Notes: generated from the letters alone by a model not told the origin. A DNA stretch of 17,354 bases from Kalaharituber pfeilii (GCA_015179045.1 WHUZ01000261.1:1-17354); one strand, 5' to 3'. Positions 1 to 9,200 are shown, counted from the first letter of the stretch. Made by a program: numbers and translations.

Positions 1-475
1 ATAATTAATCTAGTTTAAATGGTACTGAGGATCAAGCTAGGCCCTGAAAATGCCAAGTAAAGATAGCCTTAACAGTTGATCAATGTATACATGAAAGCAA
101 TGCAATATTAATAAGAAATCTGAAATGCCTTGATACAGATCTCATACTAATAATAATTATAACTCTGGTACCTGTATAGAAGACTTAATGTAGATTTCTA
201 ACAATCATAACTCTAGCACTTATGCAAAAGATAAGGAATAAAATAGAAGAGATTATTACATAATACTCTTTACAAAACAGGACTGCTGATCATAGTCAGT
301 AACCAAGATTATTAATCTTAGTAGTTACTTACACTATGCTGAGCAACCTATTACTACTAGCCTACTTATTGGTATTAGCTAAATATCCTAATAGTAGTAC
401 TGAGGTAGTAATACTTCTGGACAATACTTCAGCAAGATATTTATATAGTAGCATAGGTTACTCCTTTAATAGTAT
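1..475 (-). repeat. Probable 3' LTR of the host Ty3/gypsy element
   Basis: AT-rich sequence downstream of the minus-strand gypsy pol. Read on the minus strand, a purine run AAGAAGGGGA (plus 476-485) resembles a polypurine tract. It is followed by TACTATTAAAGGAG, which could be a decayed LTR start (TG to TA), and by a TATA-like CTATATAAATAT (plus 437-448). The far LTR end and a matching 5' LTR are not visible, so the LTR assignment is inference from position and motifs. No protein-coding signal is seen. Confidence 0.35.
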
Positions 476-911
476 TCCCCTTCTTAGAGCACACATCCCA
501 AATGTCTGTTAGCCATTGCTCTGAAAGCTTAAATATTTACAGTTTAATATCTAGTAGGACTCTGACCTTGACTCTAGCAGAATAACTGCTATGATTCTAG
601 TCAAGGCAATATTCCCTAGTAATATCCTGACTATTGTACGCTTACATTATATTAGTCTTAGTAAGAATAGCCTCGTAGGCTAATAAAGGTTTTTAAGTAA
701 GTATATTTGTCTTCCTATTAAAGACATACCTGCTACCAGAGAATTGGTTTAATAAGCATCTCGACTCTTTGAACACTATCTTCGTGGCAACTTGGCAGTA
801 CTTGAAGTAAGTGTTAGCTCCTTATGTACTTATTATTTATAGGGCTAAGTTCATTATACCTTGATTGACAGATACTCTGCCTAGGTATATGTATATTGAT
901 AAGAGTGCATA
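476..911. other. Gypsy 3' untranslated region, no gene
   Basis: AT-rich stretch between the stop of the gypsy polyprotein on the minus strand (stop codon at 912-914) and the purine-rich tract at 476-485. Both strands are dense with stops. The open frame at 865-1080 on the plus strand is antisense to the chromodomain region and is not a gene. Confidence 0.4.
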
Positions 912-1448
912 TTACGCTCTTTTTCTCTTAGTGCCTTGTAGTTTAGACTCTATCTATTGTTCTTTTTCTAGATACTATTATTGGAATTCCTTAAAGGTAT
1001 CCACTGGTATGCTATCATCTATTAGAAGTTCACTTTGGTATTTCCATATTACTTCCTCAGGTCTATATTCTTCCTACTAAACTAGGTATTCCAGTATTTT
1101 CTTAGTACTATATGTGATAGAGGCTATGAAGTATTCTTTTTTACCCTCTATCTTTAGTGGTTCAGGCTGTTCTAGAAGAGAGTTAAGTATGGAGATCTTA
1201 AATAGTTCGAGTAAGGAAATATGGAAGACAGAGTGTATCTTCAAGTTGTAAGGAAGTTTGGGCTTGAAGACCCATTTGCTTACTGCCTTTTCAATAATAA
1301 AGGGTTCGATCAACTTAGCATCAAGTTTTTTGGAGGGTTTCTTGGTCAGAATATTTTTAGCATTTAGCATGACTTTATTCTCTTTCTTAAAGTTAGGTTA
1401 TTTGATATAATATTAACTGTGCCACTTGGCTGCTTCTTCAATTAACTT
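912..1448 (-). pseudogene. Ty3/gypsy integrase C-terminus with chromodomain (decayed, 3' piece)
   Basis: This is the C-terminal end of a gypsy polyprotein read on the minus strand. Recognisable parts in order are RLNKLIEEAAKWHS, the basic NAKNI..KRPSKKLD-type motif that follows the integrase core (here MLNAKNILTKKPSKKLD), a PFxxEK strand segment, the LPxxxKIHxVFHISLL motif typical of gypsy integrases, and a chromodomain remnant (KKILEYLV, then EEYRPEEVIW after two stops), ending in KRKRA. Chromodomains of such elements steer integration to marked chromatin. In-frame stops stand where Arg/Trp/Gln codons are expected (EYLV-stop-stop-EEY for a usual EYLVRW). It is the downstream half of the integrase piece at 12441-12785, split by the 11-kb insertion. 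The window holds no matching reverse transcriptase for this element. Confidence 0.85.
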
Positions 1449-1457
1449 GTTGAGTCT
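1449..1457. repeat. Left target-site duplication (9 bp)
   Basis: GTTGAGTCT lies immediately outside the left inverted repeat and is identical to 12432-12440 immediately outside the right one. On the minus strand it belongs to the gypsy integrase reading (Arg-Leu-Asn), so it is host sequence duplicated on insertion. Confidence 0.92.
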
Positions 1458-1548
1458 CAGTCTCGAACCAGACTACCGCTTAGCGGCTGACTAAGCTACT
1501 CTACACTACGCGGTTGCTTCGTGGGAGAACGTCTGGAATAAAATGTGC
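1458..1548 (+). repeat. Left terminal inverted repeat
   Basis: It pairs with 12341-12431 over 91 bp with four mismatches, all transitions. It could be stretched by five bases with two more transitions. The outer tip folds into two short perfect hairpins: AGTCT (1459-1463) with AGACT (1470-1474), and CTTAG (1479-1483) with CTAAG (1491-1495). Read inward to outward on the minus strand it contains sequences like the tRNA A box and B box. Confidence 0.93.
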
Positions 1549-1833
1549 ATGACTTTACTAGTAATTTTTAGCCCATACAAAATTTGGCGTCACGAGGCGC
1601 TGCGACATGAAATTGTCACGCGACTTCCACACCAAGACATTTATACTAGTCTAGTAACACTCCATGTTTGACTAGCGTAGAGTGTCCTATCATAACTAGA
1701 GGTCAGTATTGTTTTGTGAACGTGTACTTACTCCACCGCCTGTCACATCCCTGTCCGATCGATTTACCAATCGCAAGCCCCTTTTCGCAGTCTATCTGAG
1801 AACCTTAAGCCCTTTTCAGAAACATTTCTGACT
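1549..1833. other. Left subterminal region and probable promoter of the first gene
   Basis: Non-coding stretch between the inverted repeat and the first ATG. The last ~90 bases before the ATG contain pyrimidine-rich runs (CCCCTTTTCGC, CCCTTTTCAG), usual for fungal promoters and leaders. No clear TATA box. The palindrome-like ACTAGTCTAGT near 1650 has a loose counterpart (ACTAGTCTATACTAG) near 12250 in the right subterminal region. Confidence 0.4.
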
Positions 1834-2049
1834 ATGAACACTAGATCTGGACGTAGTATGAGTTTTGTATAGAAGTCTCCGGGGCCAGCGGGGGGTGGGA
1901 AGGAAGGGTCAAGTAATTCTAAGTTGGGACAGAAAGGAACAAACATTACGCCAAATAAGGCGCTGCAAAGCAAGGCAAAGGCAGCTTCAGTAGTCAATCC
2001 CGATATAGAGCTCCTGAACAAATTGGTTACTGCGACCCAAAACTCAAAG

Positions 2050-2102
2050 GTAAGTCTGCAGTATGTCTGTATAAAGTTTACATTCTAACGGAGTAGTTAT
2101 AG
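2050..2102 (+). other. Spliceosomal intron in the unknown protein gene
   Basis: 53 bp with GTAAGT donor, CTAAC branch site about 15 bases before a TAG acceptor. Removing it joins two frames (exon 1 phase 0 to ACC AAA GAG) that are otherwise different. Typical fungal intron. Confidence 0.75.
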
Positions 2103-3956
2103 ACCAAAGAGGAATAGACCAGAAAAGTACAATGGCTGATGGCAACCCTTTTTTATCGATATCGAGATTTCTCTAATGAGGATATCAAGACAATCATTGC
2201 TGCCATTGAACCTAAGCAAGCCAACGTCGTGAGCGCTAAATTAGAGGGTCCACAGCTACTCAAAAACTGCATGGCAGAATTACAACAGGTCTGTCTGAGG
2301 ATGCAAACAGACTGTGGTGCAAGATACAAACTATTGCTGACCTATCTGTAGGATATCCTCGTGGCGCATGAAGCGTTAGGACGAGCTTGGTTGGGGAGCG
2401 AAGAGGGTTTAGTATACCAGGAAGGTTATAAGAGAAAACAAAAGCAACAGAAAAGGAGACCACTCCCGGAGGTCAGTGTATTGGAGGGTTATTTTGCTCT
2501 AAAAGGCGTTGACCTCATGGGTGTGTGGGTGTGCCTCGCAAGAGTTGCCAATAGTGGAATTTGGGACGTGGGAGTAAATAGTAGCGGTAGGGGGATTTAC
2601 ATGAGTTTGCGCAATACTACCTACAATTTGTTACGGCGTTTCATCGCTGGTTTGTCAGGATTAACAGGGGAGGAACGGGATATTATTCCTACGAAAAGAA
2701 TCACTATGCTTCGGGAGGCAACTGAGGAAAATCCATAAGAAATGTGGCCACCGTATTCAACCAATATGCTGATAAGTCCTGAGGCCTGGGTTGCAGTTCC
2801 AACAACCTATGAGAGTTGTCAAGATTGTCTGGAGTTTCAGAGATTGCTTGCCAGGTGTGGAGGTTCTATGGGATGGGATGATATGGATTTGGATTCGGAG
2901 CTATCGGATGAGGATGAAGATCTCTATACACAGGTGATGGCTAACAATGGAGGTAATCATGGAAGAACCGAGAACCCTGAAGACTCAATTGATGAGGCCA
3001 GGGAAAAGAGTGAAGAAATGGTGAAGGAAAAGGACTCCCCAGCCCCGGCAGGTGATGGTGTCAGAGAGAAAGATAAGAATGATGAGGAGACAAGGAAAGG
3101 AGATATGCCAAGTATGGAAGTGAAGGAAGGAGGTGCACTTCCAGTAAAGAATAAGGAAATGGAAGAAGAATTTGCTGAGGCGGGTTTAGGAAGCTGTGTG
3201 GGGGAAAAGTTCGCACTTGAGGTCAGTAAGCCACTGGCGAGCACTAACCTCATGTCAGTGCCAGAGAATAATGACTTCGAGGTTGAAGAGGAAGAGATGT
3301 GTATTGCTATTGAAGAAGAAGGTTATAATAAGCTCATCACATCGTGTGTACGATTGCTAGAGGTGGCCTGTGATTTAAGGTGCACCAAGGGCAATGCGGG
3401 GCTAGGGCCAGTGGGGGATGCAGCCAGGGTATTGGGGAGACTTCAAAGATGGTCTAAAGTTTGTATTATGGCTCAGCTGGAGCGTACCTAGGAGATAATG
3501 CAGGAGGTGGAAGCAGCCAGAAGAAAAATTATTGAGGATGGAGAGTGCTTGGAGCATTGGAATAAGAAGGTTAGAAAGTCGGCAGTGGGAGTTAGTGAAG
3601 CAAGGAAGGGGAATATAGATCTTCAGAAGCAGTTTAGCGGAATATCAATGGTATCTAGGCTTTCCGGTTTTCGTCGGTCTCTGGATAGGAAGCTCGGTGG
3701 AGTTCAGCCAATGTCAGGTGGTCCCGGGCGCTCAGTTGAGGGGATAGTAAGAGATCCTTTTACAGGCGCGAACCACAAGCGGTCTCAAGTTGACGCCCAT
3801 CGTCAAGAATAGGTTAAGCGAGTGCGTGTGGAGGCAATGATTCCAGCAAGTCAACATGAGGCGGCAGGTGGGAGTGACAGTCGTGAGAGTTCAGAGACTA
3901 CTATTACAGGAGGGACCGGCAACAGGGTAGATATTTCTGGTAAGGCTACTGAAGCT

Positions 3957-4002
3957 AATAATAATGATGATGATGATAATGATGATGATGATGATGATGA
4001 TG
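3957..4002 (+). repeat. GAT/AAT trinucleotide microsatellite (poly-Asp)
   Basis: About 15 tandem AAT/GAT triplets in frame with the unknown protein, encoding Asn and Asp runs. Being a triplet repeat it keeps the frame whatever its length. Confidence 0.85.
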
Positions 4003-4380
4003 GAGATGCACTAGAAGAGGACATAGAGACGCAATGTAATTCTACACTCATGAATAGGATATAAGATATGAAGTGATACTTTATGTCTAGTGTCGGTGAG
4101 CATCCTGAAGCTATGACGCAAAATGATGAGTGGAATTCAGAGTTACATAACTTTTATATCAAAATGGAAGGATTGGATTTGTAGTTAGAATGGGTCTTGC
4201 AAATATAAAAATGGATGGATACTGTATTCTATGGGAAATAGTCAGAGCTACTAGGATTTTACAGTCGTGACAGCGGCGTGCGACTGAGCAAGAGCTAAGC
4301 GACATTCTAGCAGTTATCACCCAAGTACGGGAACGGGAGTATGTGACGCGGTCCCAGTGGAGCGACATTCCAAAGCCCCA

Positions 4381-4884
4381 GAGCGACGGGGTCACGCGAC
4401 AGCCCAAGGGTAGAGCGATGGGGTTACGCAACAGTCTAAGAGTGGGGCGACAAGGTCACGTGACAGCCCAAGGGTGGGGCGACGGGGTCGCCTGACAGCC
4501 CAAGGGTGGAGCGACGGGGTCGCGTGACAGCCTAAAGGAGGAGCGACAAGGTCGCGTGACAGCCTAAGAGTGGAGCGACAAGGTCGCGCGACAGCCCAAG
4601 GGTGGGGTGACGGGGTCGCGCAACAGCCCAAGGGTGGAGCGACGGGGTCGCGCGACAGCCTAAGGGAGGAGCGACAAGGTCGCGTGACAGCCTAAGGGTG
4701 GAGTGACAAGGTCGCGCGACAGCCTAAGGATGGAGCAACGGGGTCGCGCGACAGCCCAAGGGTGGAGCAACGAGGTCGCGCGACCCCCCAAGGGTGGAGC
4801 GACAGCCTAAGGGTGGAGCGACAAGGTCGCGTGACAGCCCAAGGGTGGGGTGACGGGGTCGCGCGACAGCCCAAGAGTGGAGCG
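4381..4884 (+). repeat. 32-bp CpG-rich minisatellite, array 1
   Basis: Tandem unit of 32 bp, e.g. TGGAGCGACGGGGTCGCGCG followed by ACAGCCCAAGGG. From 4411 to 4877 there are 14 full units plus one 19-bp unit (4796-4814 region) lacking 13 bases, with partial units at both ends and degenerate ones from about 4350. The unit holds the perfect palindrome GTCGCGCGAC. Most differences between units are CG to TG or CG to CA (for example GCGTGAC, GCAACGG), as expected from deamination of methylated CpG. Long open frames on the minus strand here are repeat translations, not genes. Confidence 0.95.
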
Positions 4885-5796
4885 GGTATACAAGAAGAAG
4901 TTGAATGCTGATGGTAGCACTCGTTTCAAGGCTCGCCTTGTCATCAAAAGCTATGAGCAGATGGAAGGTGTTGACTATAATGAAACCTTCGCACCTGTAG
5001 CTAAATTTGCTACACTGAGAATTCTTTTTGCTATGGCAGCTGAGCATGACAGGGATATTGACTAGTGGGATGTAGTAACTGCATTCCTAAACTCAAGTCT
5101 AGACGAAGAGGTATATATGGCACAGCCCGAAGGGTTTGCTTGTGGAAGTGATGTTTGCAAACTCAAAAAGGCTCTATATGGTCTAAAGCAGGCCTCCAGA
5201 GCATAGTACTCAGATATTGATGTATATCTTACATCCATTTGCTTCACACGCTCTTCCGAAGATGCTAATCTATATATTATGGCTGATGAAAAGGTCTTTT
5301 TCTTGCTATAGGTTGATGATATCCTTATATTTGCTCCCAAGGAGAGTATAGCAAGTGCACGTATCAAAGATCAGCTCCAAAAGAAGTACAAGATAACGCA
5401 TCTTGGGCCAGCATGTATGTTCATCGGCATCGAAATTACTCGAGATCGTGCCAAACATACTATACATCTTCATCAAAGCAGATACACCACTTCTATACTT
5501 GAGCATTTTAGTATGCAAAACAGCAAAGGATTATCAACACCCATGGAGGCCAATGTTCGTCTATCTAGTACCATAAATTCTGCACTTTTTAAGCCCTGAG
5601 GATACTCGTACCTATCAGTCAATAGTTGGGAAGTTAATGTATGTTATGCTGGGAACACGACCTGATCTTGCCTATGCAGTATCAACTCTTGAACAATTCA
5701 ATGCATCCCCCTCTACTCTTCACATGGCTGCAGCAAAACGTACTCTTCGATACCTACAGTACACCAAGCACTATGGCCTTGTGTTTATTTTAATGG
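4885..5796 (+). pseudogene. Ty1/copia reverse transcriptase fragment
   Basis: Matches the copia-type reverse transcriptase (RVT_2). It opens with [19 protein letters not shown], then [27 protein letters not shown] (catalytic Asp in the A motif), [28 protein letters not shown] (the YVDD-type catalytic box with a TAG in the first position), and later TRPDLAYAVS and the connection to RNase H (KRTLRYLQYTKHYGLVF). TAG stops at the positions of Gln or Trp (before WDVV, after SRA, before VDD) and a +1 shift near 5588-5590 inactivate it. The integrase, gag, most of RNase H and LTRs are missing. Both edges fall in the 32-bp minisatellite, so this is a captured fragment, not an intact insertion. Confidence 0.92.
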
Positions 5797-5811
5797 GCGC
5801 AGCAATTTCGT

Positions 5812-5922
5812 GGGTGGGGCGACGGGGTACACAACAGCCTAAGGGTGGAGCAATAGTCTTGGCGGTTGTCGCTCAAGTGTGAAAACGAGGTCGCGCGACA
5901 GCCCAAGGGTGGAGCAACAGTT
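5812..5922 (+). repeat. 32-bp minisatellite, array 2 (degenerate)
   Basis: Contains recognisable units of the same repeat in the same orientation as array 1, including CGCGCGACAGCCCAAGGG (5892-5909) and GGGGCGACGGGG, separated by divergent spacers. It borders the 3' edge of the copia fragment. Confidence 0.85.
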
Positions 5923-6051
5923 CATAACACTCAATACGTGTGAGGGTGCAAATGTGTCGGAGAGATTACTAGGCGATAGGTAAGTGTTACTCCTGGCTTT
6001 AGATCAGGACTCTAATAAGTACAAAAGATTAGAGCGACACGGAGTGCAAGG
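5923..6051 (+). promoter_or_regulatory. Helicase 5' region, possible upstream intron
   Basis: Short gap between the minisatellite and the first helicase ATG. A GTAAGT at 5980, a CTAAT at about 6011 and an AG at 6026-6027 could form a 48-bp intron whose downstream exon (from 6028) is in frame with the helicase. The upstream exon would run into minisatellite sequence, so the original 5' end may be lost. Confidence 0.3.
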
Positions 6052-6668
6052 ATGTCTGCCCAGACTATTCTGAACGACATATTGTAGCCAGCAGGAGATT
6101 TAGCTTTCGAAAGAGACCATAGTCAAAATAGGGCTTGGTATAGATCTGTGGATTGTATGAAGGAGAGCACTGAAGCATGGGTGCATAAGATACCACGGAT
6201 TGAAGAAGCACTTATGAACCGCGCAATGGCTCGAAATATACATATAACTATCAAGGACTGGCAGATTGATAGCTGCGGCCAAGTGCTTGCTACGCAGGAT
6301 TGCATTGTCAATGTTCGAACGGGGGGTGGCAAGACCCTTTGCTACAGGTTGCCTGCCATCATCAATCTAGACCAATGTATATTGGTTATTGTACCACTAT
6401 TAGCACTGATGGAAGACTTAGTAACCTCTAACAAAAAATGGGGGATCAATTCATGCCATATCTGTGCAGACACAGTAAGAGAGAATCCACAGCTTATAGG
6501 ATCCATTGTTGGAGGCAATTACCAAGTTGTCTATATGTGCCCCGAATTTGCACATGCAGACAATGTCGATTTTCAAAGGATTGTAGGATACAGGGGAAAT
6601 AAACAAAGCATATTCAAGAATCAGCTCGGTTTAATTGTTGTGGACGAGTGTCACTTAGTATATGCTTG

Positions 6669-6723
6669 GTAAGGCTAGAGCATTTGTTTGGAACTTAGAA
6701 CCTTAACTAAAATTGTCTTAGAG
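6669..6723 (+). other. Helicase intron 1
   Basis: 55 bp, GTAAGG donor and TTAGAG acceptor, with CTAAA/CTTAAC branch-like sequence. Splicing completes the Trp codon in the motif II block (VYA-W-NEFRPKY). Confidence 0.85.
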
Positions 6724-7176
6724 GAATGAATTTCGCCCCAAATATGTGAACATTGGATTATTGTACGCCTTCTTTCGCAAAGTGCCTATAATGGTAATGT
6801 CCGCCACTCTCCCACCACATATCATGGCGTATATTCATCGATCATTAAGATTGGCGAAACCAGCCTCATTGATACAGATGTCTGTCAATCGCCCAAATAT
6901 ATACTTATGCAGTCGCATGATTCAAAAGAATAAGAAAACCTTTGAAGATTTAGCCTTTCTCATACCTAATCATTTAGCCTCCACCTTAGATATTCCTAAA
7001 ACTATAGTATTTGTGGACTCCAAACCAGATGTTTGTAAGGTTACGAATTTTTTGATTTCGAAATTGCCAGCAGCTCTCCGGAATCGTCAGGATATCGTAA
7101 TGGATTATTCCATAATCCATAGCACAGAGCGCAGATCTCAGGTGTTGGACCAGTTCCGTGAGGATTCTGAACATAG

Positions 7177-7236
7177 GTAAGGTCTTCTTATTAGTACAAG
7201 TTTGATTAAAGAAATCAGCTAATATATTCAAATCAG
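7177..7236 (+). other. Helicase intron 2
   Basis: 60 bp, GTAAGG donor, GCTAAT branch site, CAG acceptor. Splicing joins EDSEH-R to ILVVTEAAAMG at motif V. Confidence 0.88.
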
Positions 7237-8338
7237 AATCCTAGTTGTCACGGAGGCTGCTGCAATGGGTGTAGATATCCCCGATGTAGTGCGTGTTGTT
7301 CAATGGGGCTTAACATCTTGGGTTAATATGCTCACACTTTGGCAAAGGCTTGGGAGAATGGGTCGGGACCCCAGGATCCAAGCTGTGGGCATCATTTTCT
7401 ATACGAAACCACTGCTCGTCAAAGCCACGGAAAATTCACCCTTTATAGGAGCCCGCTTGAGTGCGGAACATGAAGATGCTAAACAGGCACTGGACATGGC
7501 AATTGCTAGCGACATGGGTCAATTGAAAGAAACTATGAATGGTCTATGCAATAGATCTCATGAGCAGTTTACCAAAAAAGATCCTAGGTTGAATCAGAGT
7601 TTCGGCAGCTTATGGGCTATTAATACAACTGGATGTCTCCGTAAGGCATTCATGAAGTATTTTGCGTGCGAAAGCGAACTCCTAAATGCTGCCACTTGCT
7701 GTGATTGACATGGAGCTAATCCGTCGACAGCCATTGCACAACTATTACCACCACTTGAGGAACTCTTATCCAAAGACAATGCTCTTCAAACCAGGCACCC
7801 TCACGCAAAAAAACATATATACTCAACTCTGGAATAGTATGATGCTGTCCGTAAAATACTTGAGAAATTTAGCTCTCGTTTATGGTCTGCCCTACTATGG
7901 CAAGAAAATCCCCAGGACAGAGTGGACGCAGGACTCTTTGCGCCTATGGGCGCAGAGGTGTACCTCTCCAATGATGATATCCACCTCTTAGCTCGAAAGG
8001 CGCCCATGATATGTTCTCTAGAATTGCTTCAAAAGCACTTCGGGCTACGTAATGTCTCAAAATATTTACCTTTGGGCCCATATGTCGACCATCTCTGGAA
8101 AATGATTTATTATACATGTCTCAATGTCGGAAACAATATTGCCAATGGATACGTTCTCCCTGTACCTCAGAAACAAACTTCAACCATGGAGATTGCCAAA
8201 ACTCGTAGTCGCTCGCGGAAGATTATGGATCCTTCAAGGGCAGAAGAGCAACGCCTTTTGTGAAACCAGAAGCAGAGAGAGCGCTACCATAAGTATAAAG
8301 CTGCTCATTCAGCCGCTACCCAACCTAGCATATTTCAG

Positions 8339-8393
8339 GTACGAATTAGGCTTTGTAGTCTCATCTTTCACTGCGCATACTAACAGAACCTAG
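8339..8393 (+). other. Helicase intron 3
   Basis: 55 bp, GTACGA donor, ACTAAC branch site, TAG acceptor. Splicing joins PSIFQ to DETAITES and leads to a short last exon ending at a TGA (8514-8516). Confidence 0.75.
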
Positions 8394-8522
8394 GATGAGA
8401 CAGCCATTACAGAGTCTTCTGAGGCGCTTTCTACGATACATGTTCCACCAAAACCTCAAGCATTACAAGAGATTATCAATGAAGCCGGTACTTCCCGCTC
8501 GCGTGGTATTAAATGAAAGGTA

Positions 8523-8768
8523 CCTTGAAGCTCAAGGTTGACAATATCTTGACTTTTCTCGATACCATTTTGAAACACTACCCATAATGATCAGTTTTGC
8601 TTTTAAGCTACATGAGCTTGATCTTTCGGTTAGAAGATATATGCATACCTCTCTGTATTTTATCTCCTTCTCAGCTTCTTGTGTATACTACTTAAGTAAA
8701 TTCAACTCTAGCTATTCCTTGACTTAATCATCCTCCCAATCACTATCTAGATCAATATACAAATCATC
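8523..8768. repeat. Direct duplication, copy 1
   Basis: Starts CCTTGAAGCTCAAGG directly after the helicase stop and ends at ACAAATCATC. It matches 8958-9200 with scattered transitions and two small indels. It carries a second copy of the last ~15 codons and stop of the minus-strand gene (DDLYIDLDSDWED) plus its 3' flank, cut off by minisatellite array 3. Confidence 0.93.
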
Positions 8769-8957
8769 TCGCGCGACCTTATCGCCCCACCCTTGGGCTG
8801 TCACGTGACCTTGTCGCTCCACCCTTAGGCTATCGCTCCACTCTTGGGCTGTCGCGCGACCTTGTCGCTCCACCCTTAGGCTGTCGCGCAACCTTGTCGC
8901 TCCACCCTTAGGCTGTCGCGCGACTCCGTTGCTCCACCCTTGGGGGGTCGCGCGACC
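8769..8957 (-). repeat. 32-bp minisatellite, array 3 (inverted relative to array 1)
   Basis: About five units of the same repeat on the opposite strand (TCGCTCCACCCTTAGGCTGT type). It contains the same 19-bp short unit and the same CCCCCC variant unit found in array 1, suggesting derivation from a common array. It sits exactly between the two copies of the ~245-bp direct duplication. Confidence 0.93.
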
Positions 8958-9200
8958 CCTTGAAGCTCAAGGTTGACAATATCTTGACTCTTCTCGATAT
9001 CATACCGTTTTGAAATACTACCCATAATGATCAGTTTCGCTTTTAAGCTACATGAGCTTGATACTTCGGTTAGAAGATACCTCTCTGTATTTTGTCTCCT
9101 TCTCAGCTTCTTGTGTATACTACTTAAGTAAATTCAACTCTAGCTATTCCTTGACTTAATTATCCTCCCAATCACTATCTAGATCAATATACAAATCATC
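8958..9200. repeat. Direct duplication, copy 2
   Basis: Second copy of 8523-8768. Its right end continues without break into the minus-strand gene, so this is the original position. It includes the authentic C-terminus and 3' flank of that gene (stop at 9156-9158). Confidence 0.92.

Larger units (their letters stand above)
1834..4298 (+). pseudogene. Unknown transposon protein with acidic middle region (stop-riddled)
   Basis: I do not recognise this family. Exon 1 starts MNTRSGR at 1834 and ends at 2049. A 53-bp intron (2050-2102; GTAAGT, CTAAC, TAG) leads to exon 2, which stays in one frame to about 4298 without a frameshift, roughly 804 codons. In-frame stops include TAG at 1870, 2115, 2349, 3489, 3810, 4182 and 4239, TAA at 2736, 4062 and 4206, and one TGA at 4074. 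The N-terminus is Gly/Lys/Ser-rich and basic. A helical, Gln-containing segment and a KRKQKQQKRR stretch (possible nuclear localisation signal) follow, then a CQDC pair, a Glu/Asp/Lys-rich stretch (~2890-3310), and a poly-Asp run from a GAT microsatellite. Codons such as KWMDTVFYGK persist to ~4280, after which the frame merges into minisatellite, so the true C-terminus may be lost. It may be an accessory or DNA-binding factor for the transposon, but this rests on position only. Confidence 0.6.
6052..8516 (+). pseudogene. RecQ-like SF2 DNA helicase (inactivated by stops)
   Basis: Four exons, 6052-6668, 6724-7176, 7237-8338 and 8394-8516, give 765 codons in one continuous frame. Visible helicase motifs in order are a Q-motif-like segment (TIKDWQIDSCGQVLATQD), motif I TGGGKTLCYRLPA (Walker A Lys near residue 94), Ia IVPLLALMEDLV, II VVDECHLVYAW (DECH, ~198-201) continuing NEFRPKY as in RecQ, III MSATLPP, IV KTIVFVDSKP, V VVTEAAAMGVDIPDVVRVVQW and VI WQRLGRMGRD. 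Downstream, CLRKAFMKYFACES...TCCD resembles the RecQ zinc-binding subdomain. RecQ enzymes unwind DNA 3' to 5' using ATP. TAG at 6085 and 7835, and TGA at 7706 and 8261, break it; the last two lie where Arg or Trp is expected. There are no frameshifts and splice sites are intact. It ends just before the duplicated segment at 8523. No HRDC domain is evident. Its role in transposition is inferred from position. Confidence 0.9.

Noticed and set aside
865..1080. Tyr/Ser-rich small plus-strand protein
   Set aside because: It overlaps the antisense chromodomain end of the gypsy polyprotein and shows no motif.
3851..4051. Serine-rich minus-strand open frame
   Set aside because: It is antisense of the GAT microsatellite and acidic region of the plus-strand gene.
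4381..4884. CRISPR array
   Set aside because: Units are directly contiguous and similar over their whole length, with no unique spacers, in a eukaryotic intron-bearing context.
4392..5047. Open frames on the minus strand encoding repeated [18 protein letters not shown] proteins
   Set aside because: They are translations of the 32-bp minisatellite. The period is not a multiple of three and the frames have no independent support.
6052..8516. Helitron or telomere-linked helicase
   Set aside because: Motifs are RecQ-type (DECH, GRMGRD) rather than Pif1-type, there is no Rep domain, and the element has TIRs and a target duplication. No telomeric repeats are present.
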